A DNA stretch of 64,000 bases, taken from Ophioderma brevispina. Lineage: Eukaryota; Echinodermata; Ophiuroidea; Amphilepidida; Ophiodermatidae. The stretch is from positions 62,001 through 126,000 of the forward strand of contig JAMKCH010012605.1 in the NCBI GenBank assembly GCA_023653785.1, read 5' to 3'. The position numbers and the translations under genes are program-made. The notes beneath the pieces were generated by a model that saw nothing but the letters and a program-made list of their open reading frames with translations, searched no databases and had not been told where the DNA came from. Position 1 is the first letter of the stretch. Each line of letters starts with the position of its first letter. Below, one piece after another: positions 11,487-21,715 of the stretch.

Positions 11487-11799
11487 AATACGTATCTTCA
11501 CAATGCCAAAATCTATCGGAACTGACTCCGTTGCTACTGTGTATCAGGTGGGTAGCACGACCAAGGGCAAGGGACCCCTCCGTCGCTATACTGCTACGCC
11601 ACAGCCAAGAAATGACGACGAAGAGACTGTATACCATACCTATGAAGAAATAGCCTCGGTTGCTGGAGGGCATTCTCAAATTGTTAGGCCTCCAGGGCCG
11701 GCTAGGGCAGTTCTTCCTGGGCATTACCAGCGACCGGCACCTGCAAAGACTCGACAATCCGAAGTGAACATTCAACTTAATTTTTGTCTCCTGCGTTAA
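11487..11799 (+). CDS. Candidate host coding exon: basic/proline-rich, tyrosine-containing tail
   Basis: An open frame from ATG 11503 (MPKSIGTDSVATVYQ; the frame is open from about 11470) to a TAA at 11797-11799. Codon composition is balanced, unlike the AT-rich surroundings. The protein is about 98 residues from this ATG, hydrophilic, with no signal peptide or membrane segment. It contains KGKGPLRRYTATPQPR, an acidic run with closely spaced tyrosines (NDDEETVYHTYEEIAS, a YEEI motif of the kind bound by SH2 domains) and Pro/Arg/Ala stretches ending RPAPAKTRQ. CAG/GTGGGT at 11546-11553 could be a splice donor or an acceptor boundary, so the block may be an internal or 3' exon. No family is recognised. 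It could be the cytoplasmic tail of a receptor, but that is inference. Confidence 0.4.
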
Positions 11800-11879
11800 C
11801 GCAGCGTTCATTTTGTGTATTTTTCATTTTTGGTTCGTTACCGAGTCTCAGCTTGATAGGGCCATTTTCTGTCCTTCAA

Positions 11880-11965
11880 TCTATTTCTTCCAAACTGTCC
11901 CTCTCTCTCACCTGTCTCTCTATCCCCTCCCCCCCCCCCCCTTTCTCCTTTCTCTGTCTCCTATC
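11880..11965. repeat. Pyrimidine-rich low-complexity tract
   Basis: A CT/CCC-rich run (CTCTCTCTCACCTGTCTCTC and a 12-C run near 11930-11943). It opens Ser/Leu/Pro frames on the plus strand that are not considered genes. Confidence 0.85.
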
Positions 11966-12169
11966 CCTCCTCGCAAATGGGAGAACCGTAAATCCATGCA
12001 CAAAGATGTACGATTTTGATCCTCCACTTGTTACCAGCAAAGCTAGCATATCAAACTCAACTGCACCAACCAGCCACTTCATACAACTACTCCTAAGACT
12101 GGGAAGACAAGACCCAAAACATGCTAAAGGGCATAAGCTATACCAGACAGGCCAGCAATCAACACACTA

Positions 12170-13690
12170 GTGACTCGACACAAAGTTAACGTCCAATGAT
12201 GAAGGGAAATCAGGTATACCTAGTAGCAAGTTACAAGTAAATTATATTTCTTTTGGTCGCCCGGTTAGACGCATGGCCGCGTTTAACTAAATAAAGTTTC
12301 ATTTGATAGAATTGATTTCCCCCCAAAACCCCATCTGTAAAGTTTAGTCCTAAGATTTCATCCGTTTTTGATAGGAGACTGTAAAATTAGCTATTGGTCG
12401 ACCGCTCATAACCTCCAAAACAAAAATCCCTTAGCCCTAAGATTACACAGGGTACATGAGACTAGCAGTGGGTTTTCTTTTAAATAACCAAAATGTTGAC
12501 CACTTCTGGTAAAATCCTGGGTTCTGGGGACGAGACTTTTAGCGATCGGACATAGTTTAAACACCATGACGACCTACAATAAGCTGTCTCTCTTATCTAA
12601 AGTAAAGTTCAGGGTATACGCGCCAGAAATGTAGCAATGATACAGGATAACATGAGGCAAATACTTTAGTATTTAGATTGTTGGAACTCAAAGATCAATT
12701 TGCTTATCAATGTACTGACACTAGATAAAACAAGCGCAAATTGAGAGAAATCTCCTACTGTCCTCTAATGATTTGCGTCTGCGAGCTTTCTGTAAAGATC
12801 TCTATTTCATTTTAAAAGCATGAGGTATAAGGTTTTTTGAGTAAAAACAATGCGTATAATATAACAAATATGGCTATCTATTGGTATGCACCGAGAAAAC
12901 CTTCTTGGAAATTTTTTAGATTGATACGCTGACGTGTTTATATATCTCATATTTTACAGTTTTTTGAGAAAGTTAGCCAACACACATGCCACTCGAATAT
13001 CCAGGGGGCCCCATTCTCCACCAAATGGTGATGCTGTAGTTTTGCTCAAAACGGTCTAATCTTCGCCATACAACTAAATTGCCAAGAACAATCTCTATTC
13101 TTTAATTCTTTAAAAGGTTTATTTATAAACTAAAATAACTTGTTTTTAACGTCGCGAGTAAACTATTTAACTAAGATTTATCACACAACCTGAAGAGTTA
13201 CGAGCACACAACACGACGGGCGAGGACTACAACTAATCCCAATTTGGGCGATGCTTTAAATAGTTGCGGATACTTTCCTTCCAGTTTAAGGCCGATTAAA
13301 AATGCGTTTGAGTTTAAACAATGAAAGTAAGATACATTCGCGTGATAGAAATATCGGGAATTTATAAAAGTCCAGGCCCACTAGCCAGGATGGGGATTTT
13401 TCCCAAAATGTGGGCTGAACCGACAATTGCTTGTTTGTTTTTCAGGATCGCAAAATAATCAGAAAATTAATATGGTTATATATTATACTAAAACGTTCGT
13501 ACAAATTGTACAGTATCCATATCGATAATACAGGTCAATTATACCAGATTTAACTATATTTTTCTATTTTACATGCAAAACATGAACGCTACATTACCTT
13601 CTTAAAATTCTAGAGAGATTGTTCGCTTGTTTATTTATTGTTTTTAATTGTCATTGCTGTATTCTCACATATTTCCTGGTTATTCTTTCA
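12170..13690. other. Unannotated, probably intronic
   Basis: No coding sequence is recognisable. An AATAAA lies at 12289-12294, about 490 bases after the stop of the 11487-11799 frame. It could serve as a poly(A) signal, but nothing else supports that. The stretch ends in a good polypyrimidine tract and 3' splice site before 13699. Confidence 0.35.
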
Positions 13691-13705
13691 TTTTTCAGGG
13701 TTTAA

Positions 13706-13783
13706 ATGTGTTCTCTCTTGAGCGCACCTGTTGGTATTTATGCCGACGAACCCACTAGCAGAAATGCACCGGCACCTAAACAG
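13706..13783 (+). CDS. Candidate first coding exon of a spliced gene (26 codons)
   Basis: The sequence TTTCATTTTTCAG ends at 13698 and makes a strong 3' splice site. CAG/GTAAAG at 13781-13789 makes a near-consensus 5' splice site. All three frames of the 85-base exon contain stops except when reading starts at ATG 13706, which then runs cleanly into the donor in phase 0: MCSLLSAPVGIYADEPTSRN, then APAPKQ. This is what a 5' UTR plus first-codon exon looks like. The peptide has no recognised family. The next candidate exon (18066) is best read in a different phase, so they may not be consecutive, or 18066 is read as a threonine/lysine-rich frame up to an internal donor near 18134. Confidence 0.4.
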
Positions 13784-13885
13784 GTAAAGATAAGAGTCAT
13801 CGACAAAATTCACCATACTGTTTGAGGTCTACAGGGTGCTCCCTAAAAAAAATAATAAACGACTTCATTTTATCCCTTTATGTAT

Positions 13886-14236
13886 TTAAAGGCTGACTCA
13901 GAGATTTCCCGAGGATGGTGCCCTCATTTTTCTGATAAATCGTGCTGTTTGCATAAACATAATGCTTGTCCATATACTAATCAATGTGTGAAATAGCTAA
14001 GCTCAAATCGATATCCTTCTATGGAAATCACAGTTTTGTTTTAAAATTCCGGATCCGGATTTTTTGTTATACACAGTATCCTATGGGACTGTATAGTATA
14101 CCTAAATGTTTACTGCATGAAAAAAATCCGATTAATATCATATTTTGGAAAATGGAAGCATTTTGGGTGCTATCTTTTAACATTTCTAATAATTTCAACA
14201 AAAATTATATTTCGAAATCTCTGCATGAGTCTTTAA
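13886..14236. mobile_element. TTAA-flanked MITE, copy 1 (piggyBac-type target)
   Basis: TTAA at 13886-13889 is followed by AGGCTGACTCAGAGATTTC. The other end, GAAATCTCTGCATGAGTCT, is followed by TTAA at 14233-14236, so the termini are inverted repeats bounded by a TTAA duplication. A second copy lies at 57811-58176 and shares the interior ATAATGCTTGTCCATAT, GGATCCGGATTTTT, TATCCTATGGGAC and TATATTTCGAAAT. TTAA targeting is characteristic of the piggyBac superfamily. No transposase is carried. Confidence 0.88.
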
Positions 14237-15489
14237 ATTTACGTAAGTAAAATTATATCTACATATATGGGAACACGTACGAATTCGATAGCTTTTCAAA
14301 ACAGAAAAATAAATCTTTGCAGTTGGTTTAAAATGGCTCTGAGTTAGCCATTTTTGAAAATGGCAAGTTTTAACCTTTGTCCTCCGGGCAAAGTTTTCCT
14401 GTGCAGTTGCTCAATATTATTTGGAGTACAAGGAACGTTCTTCTATTGTTTTATTAGCCTCCATTTTGTGATTAAAAATATTATTTTGTAATTTCTCAAT
14501 TTATTTGAGAAGAGATTTCTTACGGAAAAGTCTTTGGTTTATTAATAAAAGGAGAAAGTGGAATGCCCCTAGTGCTATGTTGAGATATGCACCTGTTGTT
14601 TACACTAGATAGATTGCACCATAGGAAAATTTGAAAATCCCGAATGGTAAATTTAGAACTGGAGTCAATTTGTTTATACTTTGAGATCAAAACAGATTGC
14701 AAATTAGGTAATTCCCCATGATGTTATGTGAGGTGATGCATGTAAAGATGATGTAATGTGAAATCCAATTATTGGTCAGCTAGTGTAATGTTATGTTTAT
14801 CCATGATGCTGTGGTAATATCTATATTAAGACTTGGGAACTTTGTGAGATCCTTATATAAGGAGAGATCGGAGAGGTTAGATTTGCCGACAGCCCCAGTA
14901 ACAAAGTAGCTAGAAGTTATAGCTAGTTTGATCCTGTCCAGTACATAGTGCCAGGATTTATAATAATTCCATGTGAGCGAAGTCGCTATAATTATTCTAC
15001 TGTCGTAGAATAGTGCTGGGAATCAAAATAGGCTTCCAAATTGTGGACAGATAGAAGTCGTGGTGATTATCTTGACTGATATACTATGGAAATATTTGTG
15101 GTCGATCGAGGAACTTTGTTTAACCTTGTCTTTTTGAACTGCTGGACAAAAGTTATCTCAGGACTGAGAAGATTCCCATGGAATATTACCCGAGGATTGA
15201 TAAGTGTGACTTTGCATACTGGCATTTTGAAGTCTTCTCTCTGAGGCCATTCATTCGTTGACTGCAACGCTTCTTTTAACTCGGAGTCAGTGGACTCTAA
15301 TAAGTATCATAATCTTATAACATTGTGTGTAATTTTATTATATGTAATGTTATTTTGGACATACCAAATTAAAATCATTAACACTGTGTTATTATATAAA
15401 TTCAGATCACTTTTATTTGTGTTTAAAAGGTATTTCTGACCTTTTGACGGTCTCAGACATACATAAAACAATCCACTTACCACACATGT
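14237..15489. other. Unannotated; contains a possible TATA-box region
   Basis: No protein-coding signal is seen. TTATATAAGG at 14853-14862 resembles a TATA box, and the surrounding 14720-15060 block (repeated GATGTAATGTG-like words upstream) would suit an LTR or promoter, but no paired LTR or initiator was found. The inverted pair AATAATTCCATG…ATAATTATTC sits near 14960. Confidence 0.3.
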
Positions 15490-15785
15490 TTGTAAGAGTT
15501 AGAGTAGTGATGAGTTTGTATGAAGGAGCACGGATTGGTCTGAGGAGTTTGAGGGGAAGGTGGGGGTGCATCAAGGTTTCTGTCCTTTCGCCATTGATTT
15601 TTGCAATTGTGATGATGTAATGCAAAAGACGGTTTGAATGAGTGAGATGTGTTGTATCTGATGACTTGGTTTTAATGTGTGAGACAATGGAGGAATTGAG
15701 GGAGAAGTTTCAGAAATGGCAGAAGGCTTTTGAGAGTAAGGGTCTGAAGGTAAACCTTGGCAAGACAAAGTGTTGGTGAGCGGGG
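15490..15785 (+). mobile_element. Non-LTR retrotransposon reverse-transcriptase fragment (RTE/jockey-like)
   Basis: 15500-15617 encodes LYEGARIGLRSL, then VSVLSPLIFAIVM, the region around RT motifs 3-4 where intact elements read HQGSVLSPLLFAIVMD. After a frame change, 15655-15780 encodes SDDLVLMCETMEELREKFQK, then WQKAFESKGLKVNLGKTK, which contains the catalytic DD (normally YADDLVLM) and the helix that follows. Length is only about 100 codons, and both flanks lack the rest of the polymerase and the endonuclease. It is a decayed 5'-truncated fragment. The clade is not certain from this short piece. Confidence 0.85.
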
Positions 15786-16865
15786 TGGAGAAGAGTTGGG
15801 TATACTCGGGACAAAAAACCCCTTTGACGAGCGCGTACTTCCTGGTTGTAAAAATGGGCGGAGCTATCAGCGCCTATGGCGCGCTGTCGGTGACCCAGCA
15901 AACAGCGCAGATCGCTTCGATGACCAATAAGAGTCCAAGTCCGTATTTTTTATGGAAAATTTAGTTGGATTATAACCAACTTCACCAACCCAAGCACCTA
16001 TAGACCTACACATAATAGGATATATTTTCGTGTATATTCTTTTTCGTGTACAATCACCCATAACCGACCGTGTATTTCGTTAAAGTTCGCAATCACTGAT
16101 CGGCGATTAGTTGGCGGTATTCTTTTAATTTAACGGCTCAGTGCACTATTATTGTCTGTATGACGCAGCAAGTTAAGTTTTGTTTACGCAAAATCGACAA
16201 CCGTGAATAATTGAACCCATCGTACTACCAATTTGGTATCCATATGGCAGCCAATAGAGGACTCAAAAGGTATTTTTGACTTTTGTATGTGTAATTGTTG
16301 GTAAGCGTTACAATATGGCGGGTTAAATAAATTTCCCAGGGTATTCGCGTAATTGCCAGCTTGGGGCTCTTACTTGAAAAGTGACGCAAAGTACGTGAAC
16401 CCAAAATCTAAAAGTTAGGAGTCTTTTCGGGATTTGATGTCCTTGAGTCAAAGAGGGCCATTGGGTATCCAAGCGTGAAGGGGGGGCATTCAGTACTAGT
16501 AACAAAACGTTTAAAAAGGTAATTGTGTACTGGCTAAATTTCGAAATTATGTGGATCAATGGCATAGGTTCTGTTGTAATTTGGCAAAGGAGGATAAGGT
16601 AATGGACATCAACACCATATCAACACAGTTAAGATTAATAGGTTGTGCAGAATATTGGTAGTGTGACCGCTTCAGAGCTTCCCCGATCTCATTACATGCT
16701 GTGCAAAAAGTACCTCAGTACCTTACACTATACACCAGATTGTGATAGAGATGTTAACCAATGGTGACTAAACCTTTTCTGGGACACCCTAGAACTTTGT
16801 AGTTTGTACTAAATTATCTTACTCCCTACATATATTGAGAAGAATGGGATAGTGGGTACTTGTAC
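15786..16865. other. Unannotated stretch
   Basis: Short frames only (60-80 codons on either strand). A G/C-richer block at 15810-15920 (GGCGGAGCTATCAGCGCC) is not recognised. Confidence 0.35.
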
Positions 16866-16998
16866 TGAAAAAAAAAGAGGGTCCATTGGTACTAGAATTT
16901 AAAAAAAAGGATCATTGGGTACTAGATATAAAAAGGGGTCATTGGTTACCAGATTTAAAAAGCGGGGTCATTGGGTATCAGGATGAGCAAAAAAGGGT
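16866..16998. repeat. Short tandem repeat, ~33-bp unit, four copies
   Basis: Four successive variants of GGTCATTGGGTACTAGATTT followed by a purine-rich A/G linker (AAAAAGGG). Indels in the A/G runs vary the unit length. Confidence 0.8.
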
Positions 16999-17045
16999 CA
17001 ATCAACGTTGACACATGACTGGTACTCATGTAATGTATGTGAGTG

Positions 17046-17062
17046 CCCCCCCCCCCCCCCCG
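17046..17062. repeat. Poly(C) tract
   Basis: An uninterrupted run of about 17 C. Similar G/C homopolymers recur at 10051, 17991, 31489 and 31807. Confidence 0.9.
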
Positions 17063-17789
17063 CATTCATTTGTGTCAAGCACACTTTTGAAATTTGCCGG
17101 TACCGTCCTGCTTCAATATTTTGAGTTATTTTGGCTGCAAAAAGCGTGTTTTTGATGCTTGGTGCAAACTGCAAAGGATCTTCTGCAAATACCATGCTGG
17201 GACCTGTTAGCAAAGCACACGATGCGCTCGTCCTTTTGGGGTTTGGTCTTGGTTTTGGTAGAATACAGTCCAACACCCCTAGTGGGGAAACGGATCGGTG
17301 ACGTGTGTGTGTTCGTCAAGCGAAGTATATAGTCCCAGATGATCTTCAGTTACTTTACTGACATGTCTTTGGTTCTTGAATTTGTACTAGTCCGGTAATA
17401 TTTCCATTTTGTTACTGTTCTGGGTAGAAATTTATATTTATAGGTTTTCGTGTTGCTGAGATGTTGATATAAGATTTACTGTGTGATTTCCTGGTTGGGC
17501 GAGTTACCGGGTGCAGCAGGATTTCAATTGGAATGACCGTGGGAAACGAGCAATTGCTCATAACACAAAACCGCAAGGTCGGGATCTGCTCAAACTTTGG
17601 GAATAAGCTTTTCTAGGATATCTAGTGATCTCTGATAAAACAGAGGTGCTCAATCACGAAATGCCTTTTTAATTAACATTATGATTACGGGTGTCTGTTG
17701 TCATTTGTCGAGGCATTGGAGAGTTTCGATGGTTTTATTAAGAAGTTTGATGGGATTGTATTGAGTGCATCTCTGATAGCCTGCGTTTC
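17063..17789. other. Unannotated stretch
   Basis: No recognisable gene or repeat. Short minus-strand frames (16998-17319) show no family signature. Confidence 0.35.
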
Positions 17790-17995
17790 GTTATGCTTTG
17801 ACATATGGGGCTGATATTTGGCATGAAGGTAGGGGAGGACAGTCTGGCCTTTGTTTCAGGGTTTCAGAGTGAACCCAAAAGGTCAAGGTCATATAGAGGT
17901 CAATTTGCGTAGAAATGCCCTATGACCACTGACCTGAGCACAGAACAATCGAGGTGAAAGGTACAACACATAGGCAACTCAAAGGTCACACGGGG
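17790..17995 (+). repeat. Dispersed repeat, copy 2 (paired with 4117-4334)
   Basis: Collinear with 4117-4334 (TTTGACATATGGGG, CAGGGTTTCAGA, CCCAAAAGGTCAAGG, CTATGACC, AAAGGTCACAC). It lies just upstream of the 18066 candidate exon and is followed by a run of about 11 G. Confidence 0.65.
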
Positions 17996-18065
17996 GGGGG
18001 GGGCGATCTCTAGGTATAGTAAGAATTGTGCTTTCATTCTATATTTTTTGGTTCTGTATCTGTAG

Positions 18066-18412
18066 ACGAAAACCAAACATGTGGCACATCCAAAAGCCAG
18101 TGCACAACCACATCCTATGAAGAAAGCTGGTTCGGTAAGCTCGCTGGCATCCTTTGCTGTTCCACCCGCGATGCCCCTCCAGCGTACACTCCATATGTAG
18201 CCAGCGGCCCACCACCGGCATATTCTCCAAGAAAGCCGGCATCAGCAGCCAACTGTTCAATGCAGGAAGGGGTTGATATGTTGCTGTATACTGATCTCTT
18301 GCTGATCCTAGCGGAATGGTTTACCTTTGTATTTACACTCGCTATAAACGAGGAACCAGAGGAAATTGTAGGTATTACTATTATACTATGCATAATGGTA
18401 ATGTTGGTGTAA
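18066..18412 (+). CDS. Candidate host exon with two PPAY (WW-domain-binding) motifs and a hydrophobic segment
   Basis: TTTTTGGTTCTGTATCTGTAG ends at 18065 as a plausible 3' splice site, and the exon then reads in phase 1 (xAC GAA AAC). The frame gives about 115 residues. First comes a Cys/Ser/Thr-rich part (TCGTSKSQCTTTSYEE), then WFGKLAGILCC with a Cys pair, then APPAYTPYV and GPPPAYSPRK, then a hydrophobic stretch (LLYTDLLLILAEWFTFVFTL) that could span a membrane, and an acidic NEEPEEIV before a stop. TAG/GTATTA near 18370 could be a donor. A strong alternative donor, TTCG/GTAAGC at 18134, would give a different, shorter exon. PPxY motifs typically recruit WW-domain proteins such as NEDD4-type ligases, and this is the only functional hint. 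The family is not recognised. Confidence 0.45.
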
Positions 18413-18667
18413 AAGCTTTATGCGGCGAGTTCAGGAGCATCAGATAGCTCTTGAAAATATACAACAATACTATGGCATGCTTTCCGTGAAAAAATGGGTG
18501 TTTACATTTTGTAAAAAAATAGGAAGTACAAGTACTATTATTTCCTTGTAAGAGCTTACTTCTCTGCCACAGACGGCCAAGGATGCTGACATTACCGCCA
18601 GCATTTTATCAAACTTGAAAAAGATAATGCATTCACAGCACACATACCATTTCTATAAAACGTCATG

Positions 18668-18905
18668 TGCATTGACCTATAAGAGCAAAACCTCATATGT
18701 CCATTTTCGGTAACACTGACAAAACGACCTGTTTGGCGATATTGTCGTTTTGCAAAGTATCGCAAAATACTTAAAATAGATCTTATGTACTTCTTTAAAC
18801 ATCACATCATCATTTCCACCAACTTGATTTGACCAAACACTGAACAATAGGTTGGTTTGTCCATGTTACCGAAGTTGCACATTATGAGGTTTTGCATTTG
18901 ACCTT
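18668..18905. mobile_element. ~240-bp foldback MITE
   Basis: Left ATTGACCTATAAGAGCAAAA, CCTCATATGT, TTCGGTAACACTGACAAAAC is mirrored by right GTTTGTCCATGTTACCGAAG, ACATTATGAGGTTTTGCA, TTTGACC. The centre (18735-18830) is AT-rich. There is no ORF. Confidence 0.75.
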
Positions 18906-19479
18906 TCAAATTACATATGAGGTTTTTCCTGCCCAGCGACGATATGTACTATCTCGGCTATTTACTTCTCAGATCAACATCTGACTACAAGAATGAAGTA
19001 CAATGTCTGAATTCAGGTGTAGAAATTTTAATAGTCCGCCGGACTCATAATCCACCTGCAACGGTAAAGAATAGGGCACTCAATTCAGTTTACTCTTCAC
19101 GCCAAATTAGTTTCACGCTTTATTCCGTTGTCGTCTATGGAGCCTGGACTATTTAAGGGTTTTGGGGAGTTATACAGGGTTAATATTTGGCAAATTGCGT
19201 TTATCATTTAAAGTTTTAGCTTGAAGCTTTCGTTGCTTCAAGTTTTAGGGTTTAGGTTAGGTTAACTTCTTCTGGTAAATTAGATTAAATTCGTAATGAG
19301 GCTGGACACATGTAGTTTAGGACTAGAGCGTAAGTTCTGTATTAGGGGTATCATGATGAAAGGTCTTTTATAACAAGTTCTTGAATTGGTTTCTGACAGT
19401 GAATTAATTTGAAATGATCAAAGTATACTACAAAAAAAAACATGTCTTGATGTATACCAACATGGCTTGTCAAACAGCA
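18906..19479. other. Unannotated stretch
   Basis: A frame at 18917-19156 has no recognised signature. GTTTTAGGGTTTAGGTTAGG near 19240 is a short telomere-like word cluster, not an array. Confidence 0.35.
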
Positions 19480-20660
19480 TGTTGAAGTGGTGCTCTAACT
19501 TGTCGAATTGTTATATGTCACTTTCGTCAGGTACTTTTCCACAGGATTTGCGCAGGGGTTATCACACCAGTGCTGAAGAAGCCGTCTCTAAATAAAAATA
19601 GTTTTAAAGGAACTATCGGCCTGTTGCTAACCGTCATTTTATCTCGAAGATCAGTGAAATGCGCTGTGACCCAATACAACAACCATATTGACAAACATCA
19701 TCTGTCTGAGCCAGCCATCGGCTTACAAGGCGTGCCACAGCACTGAATCTGCGCTTGCTGCTGATTTCTGGTCAGCTCTTAATGATCAAAAAGTCGTCCT
19801 CCTGGTAAGCTTGACCTCTCTGCCGCGGTCGACACGCGGTTTCGTGACATTATGATACAAAAGGGTGCTGATGCATTTGGTGTTATTTCGTTGGATAACA
19901 CAGACATTGGCTGTAATATCTTGACAATCGATTCATGTAAGATATCTGTTGATGGTGCCTTTTTGCATGACTTTACACTTTGATGATACCCGTATTACCC
20001 CATCTTCGTCCATCGCAACCTTGTTTTTTGATCCGCAACTGACAATGTCACAGCATGTACCAACTTGTACAAGTCATCAACTGGCCAGATCCAATTCACC
20101 AGAATCCGTCGTTCTTAGACCTGGAGACTTTTTCCAACTTAGTCCGGTCCTTGGTTTCTATCACGCCTCTTGATTATTGTAATTTATTATTTAAAGGGTA
20201 TTTCAGAAGGACCCTTAACCCGCTACCGAACTTACAGAACAAATGTGCCGTCTGGTTTTTTTTTTTTGAAGCCCAAATCCGCTCACGGCACTCCCTTGCT
20301 CAATGATATCCACTGGCTTCGCATAATAACGCATTAGGTTCAAGACGTTACTTTATGTGTACAAGTTACTGAACGGATTCTGTCCCCAGTACATCACCGA
20401 TTGTCCTGTGGTAAAGAAAACGGGGCCGCGACATGGATCTGTGCCTACCCGCTCATGATGGTCTGGATCTGTTGATCCCGAAAACAAGCAGATGCGTTGG
20501 AGACGGCCTTTTCGGGGCCTGCTTGCCAAAATCATGGAATGGTTGCTTCCCATTCACATGTAGTGCTTCCAGTTGTCAGTAGTTTTAAAGTCTCTTGTTA
20601 AGACCTATTTGTTTGTTGGATCTTTCTGCTGTTTGTAACTGCCTTTATAGGCTAAGCGGG
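19480..20660 (+). mobile_element. L2/CR1-like non-LTR retrotransposon remnant (ORF2 pieces)
   Basis: Conceptual translation in shifting frames follows the order of an L2/CR1-type polymerase. 19535-19720 gives FPQDLRRG, ITPVLKKPSLNKN, YRPVANRHFISKISE and then HHLSEPA…YKACHSTESA. 20015-20070 gives VFDPQLTMSQHV, typical of the block after the YxDD region. 20140-20260 gives a DYCNLLF segment and an LQNKCA segment. 20340-20440 gives FKTLLYVYKLLNGFCPQYIT, and 20500-20600 the terminal SWNGCFPF-type block ending VLKSLVKTYLF. The catalytic YxDD region and the endonuclease are lost or unreadable, and many frameshifts are present. It is an old, inactive insertion lying in an intron or intergenic DNA. 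Confidence 0.85.
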
Positions 20661-21439
20661 CAATATTATAAAGCGTTTAAAAGGTGGGACGCACCCCTTA
20701 CACGAATATTTCCTAAAATAAATTGTCTAAAAATTATCAAAATCAGTTCTACGTTGTTCTCACTTCTAGTTTGTGCACATTTTCGTGAAACTGAATTAAA
20801 TGTCATCTCCTTTTTTCCTGATATCAGTGACCAAGAGATGTACCCACGTTCATGACTCAGCAAATAAATGTCTATTTGATAAGTAAATCCGTCCGTTATG
20901 AATAGGATGAATAGGATAACAGACTTCGATCTCTGGGACTGCAAAACCCTGTTATGTCCATGACGTTAAAAGATTTTGAATTGTTTTCACCGCCCGGTTA
21001 TTGAGCTACAGCCTCATTTCACGAAGAAAAAAACCCTCAAACTTCTGCTGGGGTTTAGTGTAATACTTCGATCGTTAGTTCATCATTTATTCAAAAAGAA
21101 AACGAAGATGAGCAAAAAATCATGAAAAGACGTTTGATTGGGCAAGCTTGGTGCAGAACCAACACCCATAACTTAACATATTAATATTGGGACCCTCTTT
21201 TTATTAATTAAAAAGTTTGTGCGGCACCGGTTCACCTGCATTCGGGGTGACAAATAGAAGGACCGATCCGTCGGTCTAATCACTTTTTGGTGATTTTGAG
21301 GTTTTGGTAACAAAACAAAATCTGTAAACCTACAGATTCTGAAAACCATAAACGTCTTTTAACTCAAGTCTACTTCTTATTGCCTATAAAGCAAAATAAC
21401 ACTTCACAACATTTTCTCAATGGTGCACCCTTTGTTTAC
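20661..21439. other. Unannotated AT-rich stretch
   Basis: May include the 3' UTR of the preceding retroelement. No other feature recognised. Confidence 0.35.
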
Positions 21440-21715
21440 TAACAGAAAGCCTTAACTCTGTGTTACGACCTTCTGATGGAACTGTATTTGGCCAAAACAC
21501 AATGAGGTGAGGCTTCATAGATGCACAATTGCAACAGCTTTTAGCTCCCTATCCCACTTATATTGATGAGTTCTTTTAAAACCATCCAAAGGGAGACAGC
21601 TTAAACATCTGATTGACATAATGTGCCAATCATAGGCATTTGGATTGAAGATGTAAACTCACAGATTACCGTTTTCAGGTACCGTCAGAAGGACGTAACT
21701 CAGAACTTAAACGAA
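21440..21715. mobile_element. Candidate ~275-bp inverted-repeat element
   Basis: Left CTTAACTCTGTGTTACGACC, TTCTGATGGAACTG is mirrored at the right by CAGGTACCGTCAGAAGGACG, TAACTCAGAACTTAA. Arms are roughly 40 bases with mismatches. The interior has no coding potential. Termini and target duplication are not defined. Confidence 0.6.

Noticed and set aside
18066..18260. Alternative phase-0 reading joining 13783 to 18066
   Set aside because: It gives a short Lys/Ser-rich peptide up to GGTTCG/GTAAGC. It is possible, but the PPAY frame is more protein-like, so it was not chosen as the main call.
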